From positions 1 through 8,857 of the forward strand of contig CANQCX010000073.1 of assembly GCA_947591115.1 (NCBI GenBank): a stretch of DNA of 8,857 bases. Reading direction: 5' to 3'. The notes under the pieces were generated by a model. The model was not told the DNA's origin. It worked only from the letters and a program-made list of their open reading frames with translations, and ran no database searches. The translations under genes were made by a program, and so were the position numbers. Positions 1 through 4,742 of this stretch are shown here, piece after piece (the first letter of the stretch is position 1; every line of letters starts with the position of its first letter). Source of the DNA: an uncultured Lachnospiraceae bacterium (GTDB taxonomy: Bacteria; Bacillota; Clostridia; Lachnospirales; Lachnospiraceae).

Positions 1-3
1 CAT

Positions 4-11
4 CCCTCCTT
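4..11 (-). promoter_or_regulatory. Shine-Dalgarno site of a leftward gene outside the window
   Basis: Read on the minus strand, positions 11-4 give AAGGAGGG, a full-strength Firmicute ribosome binding site. The ATG at 3-1 follows with almost no spacing, so it is probably not the start codon. The real start should lie a few bases beyond the left edge. Nothing can be said about the product. Confidence 0.45.
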
Positions 12-13
12 GT

Positions 14-38
14 AAAAACGGACGGAGCTTCCATCCGT
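14..38 (-). terminator. Leader hairpin with U-run just before a Shine-Dalgarno site
   Basis: On the minus strand the arms ACGGATGGA (38-30) and TCCGTCCGT (26-18) pair over 9 bp with one G-U wobble and a 3-nt loop (29-27). The run of T at 18-14 follows directly. This is the form of a compact intrinsic terminator. No leftward gene lies upstream for it to end, and a Shine-Dalgarno site begins 2-3 bases later. It could therefore be an attenuator, a stabilising hairpin at the mRNA 5' end, or, read rightward, the weaker terminator (one C-A mismatch, interrupted T-run) of a gene left of the window. Confidence 0.4.
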
Positions 39-44
39 ACCTTT

Positions 45-73
45 ATTTTATCATCAATACGGTAATCGCGCAA
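45..73 (-). promoter_or_regulatory. Weak sigma-A promoter candidate for the leftward gene
   Basis: On the minus strand, TTGCGC (73-68) and TAAAAT (50-45) are 17 bases apart. The -10 box matches 5 of 6 consensus bases but the -35 only 3 of 6. Transcription would start near 38, so the hairpin at 38-14 would form the very 5' end of the mRNA. This is a candidate only. Confidence 0.3.
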
Positions 74-150
74 TATGTGGATTCGGCTGCTGGCTGAATT
101 CTTTGGCGTTTTTTTCGCATAAAGCGCCGCTATCGCAGTTCGAATGACAC

Positions 151-179
151 TTGACAGATTTTGCCGGAATCTTCATAAT
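151..179 (+). promoter_or_regulatory. Sigma-A promoter of the GNAT gene
   Basis: TTGACA (151-156) is a perfect -35 box. It is followed after exactly 17 bases by CATAAT (174-179), a 5-of-6 match to the -10 box. The expected start point near 186 leaves a short leader of about 23 bases that carries the Shine-Dalgarno site before the ATG at 209. Confidence 0.75.
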
Positions 180-208
180 GAGCGCGTAACATAGGGAGAG
201 AATTCAAT

Positions 209-703
209 ATGATATATAGGTTAGCAAAAGAAGCGGACATAGAAAAAATATGTTCTTTGGTTAAGAATGCAGTAAAAGAAATGGAAAAGCAGCAAATTTT
301 CCAATGGGATCATTTATATCCCTGCAGGGCGGATTTTCTTGATGATATTCAAAAACAGCAGCTTTTTCTAGGCATATCCAATGATGATATATCGGTAATA
401 TATGTGATAAATCAGGATAGTGATGAAGAATATAAAAATGGCGCTTGGAAATATCCGGATAGTGAATACCGTATCATACATAGATTGTGCGTCAACACAA
501 AATATCAGAATGAGGGCATAGCGAAACGCACTCTTTTACACATTGAAAAAGAATTGCGGGAAATGAAGGTTGAAACGATACGCCTTGATGTATTTAGCAA
601 TAATCCGGCTGCTCTATCCCTATATCAAAATAGCGGATATAAAAAAGTAGGCAGTGCGGAATGGCGAAAGGGAAGATTTTATTTAATGGAAAAACATTTA
701 TAA
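209..703 (+). CDS. GNAT-family N-acetyltransferase
   Basis: This is a 164-residue single-domain acetyltransferase of the Gcn5-related (GNAT) fold, expected to move an acetyl group from acetyl-CoA to an unidentified amine. Residues 1-30 have the usual opening (IYRLAKEADIEKICSLV). The central strand RLCVN (92-96) runs into the acetyl-CoA pyrophosphate loop QNEGIA (100-105), a Q-x-x-G-x-A variant, and the following helix. The C-terminal motif NNPAALSLYQNSGYKKVG (131-148) is the classic N-x-x-A-x-x-x-Y-x-x-x-G-F/Y segment. The ATG has an AGGGAGAG Shine-Dalgarno site 8 bases upstream and its own promoter, so it is probably monocistronic. It is clearly richer in A+T (about one third G+C in the lines I counted) than metY (about one half), which hints at later acquisition. 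The substrate cannot be told; nothing marks it as RimI or as an antibiotic-modifying enzyme. Confidence 0.85.
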   Translation: MIYRLAKEADIEKICSLVKNAVKEMEKQQIFQWDHLYPCRADFLDDIQKQQLFLGISNDDISVIYVINQDSDEEYKNGAWKYPDSEYRIIHRLCVNTKYQNEGIAKRTLLHIEKELREMKVETIRLDVFSNNPAALSLYQNSGYKKVGSAEWRKGRFYLMEKHL

Positions 704-783
704 GTCAAGAAAGCATTGCAGACAGCGGCTGCAACAGGATTTTGGCAATACGATATTGACATGCGTTTTTTTAAAAGAAGGGG

Positions 784-812
784 TTGACAAGGAAAAACCA
801 TAATACTATAAT
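784..812 (+). promoter_or_regulatory. Perfect consensus sigma-A promoter with no obvious gene
   Basis: TTGACA (784-789), 17 bases, then TATAAT (807-812): both boxes match consensus completely at the optimal spacing. Transcription would start near 819 and run rightward into the 3' end of the leftward rrf2 gene, that is, antisense to it. No gene with a Shine-Dalgarno site follows. The only short open frame near the start is the 33-codon frame at 856-957, which lacks a good ribosome binding site. Confidence 0.65.
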
Positions 813-813
813 G

Positions 814-830
814 CCTATATGATAAATAGG
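814..830. promoter_or_regulatory. Operator-like dyad at the start point of the orphan promoter
   Basis: The inverted repeat CCTAT-N7-ATAGG begins two bases after the -10 box at 807-812, over the expected start point near 819. A protein bound here would block transcription. Rrf2-family regulators bind AT-rich dyads of about this size, and the rrf2 promoter region carries related half-sites (GCCTAT and TAGG, minus strand, 1353-1327). The regulator encoded next door is therefore the natural candidate ligand. That link is inference. Confidence 0.4.
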
Positions 831-840
831 TTTAATAAAC
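816..840 (+). repeat. Left copy of an imperfect 25-bp inverted repeat around rrf2
   Basis: This copy reads TATATGATA, two bases, TAGG, two bases, TAATAAAC. The other copy lies in inverted orientation at 1319-1343 and reads TATATGATA, four bases, TAGG, TAATAAAC on the minus strand. Both are 25 bases long, with identical 9-bp and 8-bp ends. The pair brackets the rrf2 gene. Confidence 0.5.
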
Positions 841-861
841 GGAACGCACAACCCCATGCGG

Positions 862-1299
862 CTATATCGTATAATCGTTTCCGTACTGTCTGCGCTGATT
901 GTCTATAAGGTCCTGAAGGGTAACGGAATCCAGATATTCATTGATGACACGATATAATCCCTTCCAGACAGGAAGCGTCGGGCAGTCGGCGCTGCGAGGG
1001 CAGTCCACCGGCTCCTGATTTGCACAAGCGACCGGAGCAAGATCTCCCTCGGTCAGGCGCAGGATCATGCCGACCGTATATTGGTCAGGCTCTTTTGCCA
1101 GCATATATCCGCCCTGATATCCCCGATTGGCTTTCAGGATATCGGATTTGTTAAGGATCGGAATGATCTGTTCCAGATATTTTTTGGAAACGCCCTGACG
1201 CTCGGCAATATCCTTCAGTGCGATGTAGTCTTCGGAACGATGCTCCGCCAGATCTAAAAGCATTCGCAGCGCGTAACGGCCTTTTGTGGAGATTTTCAT
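862..1299 (-). CDS. Rrf2-family transcriptional regulator, likely Fe-S binding
   Basis: This 145-residue protein is a full-length member of the Rrf2 family (IscR, NsrR, CymR). It opens with the family signature MKISTKGRYALRMLLDLAEH. A winged helix-turn-helix occupies roughly residues 25-70, and the wing shows the typical RGYQGGYMLA (59-68). Three cysteines at 92, 100 and 106 sit where IscR and NsrR bind a [2Fe-2S] or [4Fe-4S] cluster, so it probably senses Fe-S status. CymR, the cysteine regulator of Bacillus, works without such a triad. The start has an AAAGGGG Shine-Dalgarno site 9 bases upstream. The gene is divergent from metY and shares its control region, which suggests that it regulates metY, itself, or both. 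Whether its signal is Fe-S demand, cysteine supply or nitric oxide cannot be read from sequence. Confidence 0.92.
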   Translation of the reverse strand: MKISTKGRYALRMLLDLAEHRSEDYIALKDIAERQGVSKKYLEQIIPILNKSDILKANRGYQGGYMLAKEPDQYTVGMILRLTEGDLAPVACANQEPVDCPRSADCPTLPVWKGLYRVINEYLDSVTLQDLIDNQRRQYGNDYTI

Positions 1300-1312
1300 T
1301 TTATCGTGCCCC

Positions 1313-1340
1313 TTTCCAGTTTATTACCTAATAATATCAT
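1313..1340 (+). promoter_or_regulatory. Candidate metY promoter
   Basis: TTTCCA (1313-1318, 4 of 6 matches) and TATCAT (1335-1340, 5 of 6) are 16 bases apart. The predicted start near 1347 coincides with the left edge of the dyad at 1347-1370. The -10 box overlaps the rrf2 -10 box on the other strand, so the two promoters would compete for polymerase. Other placements in this AT-rich stretch are possible. Confidence 0.3.
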
Positions 1341-1343
1341 ATA
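1319..1343 (-). repeat. Right copy of the imperfect inverted repeat around rrf2
   Basis: This is the minus-strand partner of 816-840, with TATATGATA at its upstream end and TAATAAAC at its downstream end. It includes the rrf2 -10 box and start point. The similarity continues a few bases outwards: GCCTAT lies upstream and GGAA downstream in both copies, with small gaps. Confidence 0.5.
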
Positions 1344-1359
1344 TTTCATAGGCTTTCAA
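1331..1359 (-). promoter_or_regulatory. Sigma-A promoter of rrf2
   Basis: On the minus strand TTGAAA (1359-1354) and TATTAT (1336-1331) each match 5 of 6 consensus bases and are exactly 17 bases apart. Transcription would start near 1324, about 25 bases before the rrf2 ATG. The -35 box lies inside the dyad at 1347-1370, so a protein bound there would shut this promoter off. This is the usual layout for autorepression. Confidence 0.6.
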
Positions 1360-1370
1360 GAAAGTCTATG
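1347..1370. promoter_or_regulatory. Strong dyad between rrf2 and metY (operator or leader hairpin)
   Basis: The arms CATAGGCTTTC (1347-1357) and GAAAGTCTATG (1360-1370) are complementary at 10 of 11 positions with two bases between them. The dyad covers the -35 box of rrf2 and the early transcribed region or promoter of metY. It is therefore well placed to control both genes, probably as the Rrf2 operator. In metY mRNA the single mismatch becomes a G-U pair, so it would also form an 11-bp hairpin. No U-run follows, so it is not a terminator. Confidence 0.55.
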
Positions 1371-1418
1371 TAAAAATAAAAATAAAATAGGCGGTAATCC
1401 CGCAGGAGGAAATGAAAA

Positions 1419-2723
1419 ATGGCTGATATTCGTAATTCAAAAAACTGGAGCTTTGAAACCAAACAACTGCACATCGGACAGGAGCAGGCGGATCCTGCGA
1501 CAGACGCAAGAGCGGTGCCGATCTATGCGTCTACCTCGTTCGTATTTCACAATTCCGATCACGCGGCCGACCGGTTCGGACTTCGCGACGCAGGAAATAT
1601 CTACGGACGGCTGACCAACCCGACGCAGGATGTTTTTGAACAGCGGATCGCTGCATTAGAGGGCGGCGCTGCCGCTTTAGCAACGGCATCCGGAGCCGCA
1701 GCGATCAACTACACGATCAATGCGCTTGCAAAAAGCGGCGAACATATTGTAGCGGCAAAAACCATCTACGGCGGCACCTACAATCTGCTGGCGCACACGC
1801 TTCCGCTTTCCGCCGGAATTACGACAACCTTTGTCGATTCGGACGAAGAGGGCTCTTTTGAAGCGGCGATCAAGGAAAATACAAAAGCCATCTTTGTAGA
1901 GACGCTGGGCAATCCGAATTCCAACATTATTGACATTGAGGCGGTTGCAAAAGTCGCGCACAGCCACAACATACCGCTGGTCATCGACTCCACGTTTGCT
2001 ACGCCGTATCTGATCCGTCCGATCGAGCATGGCGCGGATATCGTCGTTCATTCCGCGACCAAATTCATTGGCGGACATGGAACCGCTATTGGAGGCGTCA
2101 TTGTAGACGGAGGTACGTTTGACTGGAAAGCATCGGGAAAATATCCATGGATCTCAGAACCGAATCCAAGCTACCATGGCGTATCGTTTGCCGACGCAGC
2201 AGGTCCTGCCGCGTTTGCTACCTATATCCGCGCGATTCTGCTTCGTGATACCGGAGCAACCCTGTCTCCGTTCCATGCCTTCCTGTTTTTGCAGGGTTTG
2301 GAAACGCTTTCCATACGGGTGGAGCGCCATGTGGAAAATGCGCTGAAAATCGTTGATTATTTAAACAACCATCCTCAGGTAGAGGCGGTGCATCATCCGT
2401 CGCTTCCGACCGAACCGAGTCACCGGCTCTATGAAAAGTATTTTCCGAAGGGCGGGGGATCGATTTTTACCTTTGAGATAAAAGGCGACGCTCAGACGGC
2501 GAAGAAATTCATTGACAATCTGGCGATCTTCTCGCTGCTTGCCAATGTGGCGGACGTAAAATCGCTGGTAATTCATCCTGCCAGCACGACGCATTCGCAG
2601 CTTACGGAGGAGGAACTGCTCGATCAGGGCATCAAACCGAACACCATCCGTCTTTCTATCGGAATCGAAACGGCATCCGATCTGATCGCGGCTCTGGACG
2701 CTGCGTTTGAAGCGGTAAAATAG
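1419..2723 (+). CDS. metY: O-acetylhomoserine sulfhydrylase (Cys/Met PLP family)
   Basis: This 434-residue cytosolic PLP enzyme should make homocysteine from O-acetylhomoserine and sulfide, the direct sulfhydrylation route to methionine; some members also act on O-acetylserine. The length is normal for MetY. The opening FETKQLHIGQ (12-21) and the loop NIYGRLTNPT (60-69), whose Tyr-Arg holds PLP phosphate from the partner subunit, are typical. YGGTYNLL (117-124) precedes the PLP-ring aspartate in VIDSTFATP (D190). The Schiff-base lysine is K215 in VHSATKFIGGHG. SLVIHPASTTH (382-392) and RLSIGIE (411-417) form the substrate-carboxylate region. An AGGAGG site 9 bases upstream fixes the start. 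The promoter region is shared with divergent rrf2, so control by sulfur or Fe-S status is likely. No convincing terminator follows. Cystathionine gamma-synthase is the main alternative, but the long insertion around residues 225-285 favours MetY. Confidence 0.92.
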   Translation: MADIRNSKNWSFETKQLHIGQEQADPATDARAVPIYASTSFVFHNSDHAADRFGLRDAGNIYGRLTNPTQDVFEQRIAALEGGAAALATASGAAAINYTINALAKSGEHIVAAKTIYGGTYNLLAHTLPLSAGITTTFVDSDEEGSFEAAIKENTKAIFVETLGNPNSNIIDIEAVAKVAHSHNIPLVIDSTFATPYLIRPIEHGADIVVHSATKFIGGHGTAIGGVIVDGGTFDWKASGKYPWISEPNPSYHGVSFADAAGPAAFATYIRAILLRDTGATLSPFHAFLFLQGLETLSIRVERHVENALKIVDYLNNHPQVEAVHHPSLPTEPSHRLYEKYFPKGGGSIFTFEIKGDAQTAKKFIDNLAIFSLLANVADVKSLVIHPASTTHSQLTEEELLDQGIKPNTIRLSIGIETASDLIAALDAAFEAVK

Positions 2724-2788
2724 AAATAAAAAATAATTCACACCCATTTTTATAGAAAGCTGTAAGACGGAAAAAATAAAAATCGCGG

Positions 2789-2817
2789 TTGAATTTCAAA
2801 AATGAATGTTTTATAAT
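2789..2817 (+). promoter_or_regulatory. Sigma-A promoter before the chemoreceptor ORF
   Basis: TTGAAT (2789-2794, 4 of 6 matches) and a perfect TATAAT (2812-2817) are separated by 17 bases. Transcription would start near 2824, about 37 bases before the first usable codon of the chemoreceptor frame. It could drive the whole chemoreceptor-nagA-HAD set, since the intergenic gaps downstream are short. Confidence 0.65.
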
Positions 2818-2860
2818 AAAGCGAATTTAATTTTATACGGTAAGCAGCAACAGAGAGCAT

Positions 2861-4702
2861 GTGCAGTTGTACCGTTCACAGATCGATAACGCGATGTCTG
2901 AGAAGGTGTCCTTTATTGATACGGTAGCGACGGGAGCGCCGTCCGGAGCGGAGGATTCCGTTTATTACAGCTATGTGGACAGGATGGCGGAGCTTTACAG
3001 CGATGTGTCCGCCGTATATGTCTGTGTGAAACAGGACGATGCGCCTTTTCCGGATGGGATTATGACCTATATGTCGGGCGGCTGGCTGCCGGATCCGGAT
3101 TTTGTCGTGTCCGATCGAGATTGGTTTTCCGGAGCGGCTGATACGGACGGCGTGTACGTGTCAGAGCCGTATGTGGACGAACAGACCGGCAACATCTGTA
3201 TCACGCTTTCTAAGGGGATCTATCGGGACGGCGCTTTTATAGGCGTCGCCGGAATGGATATGTATATGGATGATCTGGTAACTTTGATCGAAGGCTCCTA
3301 TGATGGCGGCAATTATGTATTTTTGACCTCGGGGGATGGGACGATCCTGACGCATCCCGACGACGAGATCGCCCTCAGTACCGAAAAAAGCACTACGATA
3401 GACGAGGCTCTTGGAGGAAAATACAAAAAAGTCTGTGCAAAAGAGCTGTCTACAAAGCTGATCTGGGATTATAAGGGCGGATTAAAATCCGCGATCAGCG
3501 CCAGAACCGAGTCTACCGGCTGGAATGTGGTTGCGGTCATTTCGCTTACGGATGTATTTCTTGTGATCATTTTGACCATTGTCATTGCGGCTGTTTTAGG
3601 GATCGGTCTCGGATGTCTGGTACGGCGGCAGCTCACGAGGGGAATCAATCCGATGTTTGCCCCTCTGGAAGATCTGGCGGCGAACGTGCGGAAGATATCG
3701 GACGGTCAGCTTGATTACGATTTTAATGTAGACGAACAATCAGAAGAAGTCAATGCGCTGTCGCTGGCACTGAACGATACCATGAAGGAGCTGCGGCATT
3801 ACATATCGGAAATTACGGACACCGTTACCGCTATTTCAGAAAAAAATCTGAACTTTGAGGTAAACGGAAAATATACGGGAGATTATGAAAAGATCAAGAA
3901 CGCGCTGGCGGATATTATGAATGTGCTGAACAACAGCTTTGCGGAGATTGACGAACAGGCGGCAACGGTATTTCAGTATTCGTCCGATCTGTCCGCTACC
4001 AGCGAAAGCGTAGCGCAGGCCGCCACCTTGCAGAACGAAGCGGTGCAGAACGCCTCAAATGAGATGAAGAATCTGACCGGCAACATGGAAAAGATCGTTG
4101 AGCTTGCGGCGTCTATCAAGGAAAATACCGATTATGTGGGTTCCTGTCTTGTACAGGGAAGCGAGGAGATGAACGAGCTGGTTATGGCGATGGATGAGAT
4201 TGTCGGCTGCTATAACGAGATCGCAGGGTTTGTGACGGAGATCAACGCCATTGCAAGCCAGACAAATCTCTTGGCGCTGAATGCCTCGATCGAAGCGGCA
4301 AGAGCGGGCGACGCCGGAAAAGGATTTGCGGTAGTCGCGGACGAGATTTCCACGCTTTCTGCAAGCAGCTCGCAGTCCAGCGCAAAGATCAGCAGCGTGA
4401 TCAGCCGCTCTCTGGAATCTGTGGAAAGAGGAAAAGAGCTTGTTGCAAAGACAGATAAGACCATTTCCGACAGCGCGGAGTATTCGGCGGGCAACACCAA
4501 AATGGTGGATGAAATCGTAAGCTTCGTGGAAACACAAAAGAACTCGGCGGATGAGATTTCCGTCAATCTCCGCAAGATCAGCGAGATGGTAGAAAACAAC
4601 GCGGCAAGCGCGGAGGAAAATTCCGCGATCTCCTCCAACATGGGAGAGTGCGCGCAGTTGCTAAAGGATATGATCGCACAATTCAGGCTCCGGCAGCAGT
4701 AA
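2861..4702 (+). CDS. Methyl-accepting chemotaxis protein, N-terminally truncated
   Basis: This 613-residue frame encodes most of a chemoreceptor. Residues 1-222 form a dCache-type extracellular sensor, 229-253 a single membrane helix (DVFLVIILTIVIAAVLGIGL), about 253-312 a HAMP linker, and the rest a long signalling coiled coil. Its kinase-contact tip INAIASQTNLLALNASIEAA is at 461-480, then RAGDAGKGFAVVADE. R86, W88, F89, Y104 and D133 have the spacing I recall for the amino-acid-binding Cache motif. The oddity is the N-terminus: receptors of this type start with a first membrane helix, and none is encoded here. The frame is closed by TAA at 2828-2830, and the AT-rich DNA before it codes for nothing hydrophobic in any frame. 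The GTG start has only a weak AGAGAG three bases upstream. The sensor could hardly be exported, so this is probably a 5'-deleted gene. The rest is intact with no internal stop. nagA follows 40 bases on. Confidence 0.8.
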   Translation: MQLYRSQIDNAMSEKVSFIDTVATGAPSGAEDSVYYSYVDRMAELYSDVSAVYVCVKQDDAPFPDGIMTYMSGGWLPDPDFVVSDRDWFSGAADTDGVYVSEPYVDEQTGNICITLSKGIYRDGAFIGVAGMDMYMDDLVTLIEGSYDGGNYVFLTSGDGTILTHPDDEIALSTEKSTTIDEALGGKYKKVCAKELSTKLIWDYKGGLKSAISARTESTGWNVVAVISLTDVFLVIILTIVIAAVLGIGLGCLVRRQLTRGINPMFAPLEDLAANVRKISDGQLDYDFNVDEQSEEVNALSLALNDTMKELRHYISEITDTVTAISEKNLNFEVNGKYTGDYEKIKNALADIMNVLNNSFAEIDEQAATVFQYSSDLSATSESVAQAATLQNEAVQNASNEMKNLTGNMEKIVELAASIKENTDYVGSCLVQGSEEMNELVMAMDEIVGCYNEIAGFVTEINAIASQTNLLALNASIEAARAGDAGKGFAVVADEISTLSASSSQSSAKISSVISRSLESVERGKELVAKTDKTISDSAEYSAGNTKMVDEIVSFVETQKNSADEISVNLRKISEMVENNAASAEENSAISSNMGECAQLLKDMIAQFRLRQQ

Positions 4703-4742
4703 ATGCATTTGTCATTGGAGCTAGCCGAAGGAGAACTCCGAA

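Noticed and set aside
105..128. Stem GGCGTTTT/AAAGCGCC with an inner GCG-T7-CGC pattern
   Set aside because: It is short and includes a wobble pair and an 8-base loop. It has no T-run after it and no link to a gene start, so it is likely chance in AT/GC-patchy DNA.
716..734. Hairpin TTGCAG-N7-CTGCAA after the GNAT gene as a terminator
   Set aside because: The stem is only 6 bp with a 7-base loop, and just four T follow after a gap. It is too weak to call.
756..784. Second TTGACA at 756-761 as another promoter
   Set aside because: No acceptable -10 box lies 16-18 bases downstream; the region there is AGGGGT-like.
1306..1614. 102-codon open frame on the plus strand overlapping the rrf2-metY spacer and the start of metY
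   Set aside because: Beyond the spacer it runs out of frame through metY, has no Shine-Dalgarno site and no recognisable domain. metY in the other frame has all family motifs and a strong ribosome site.
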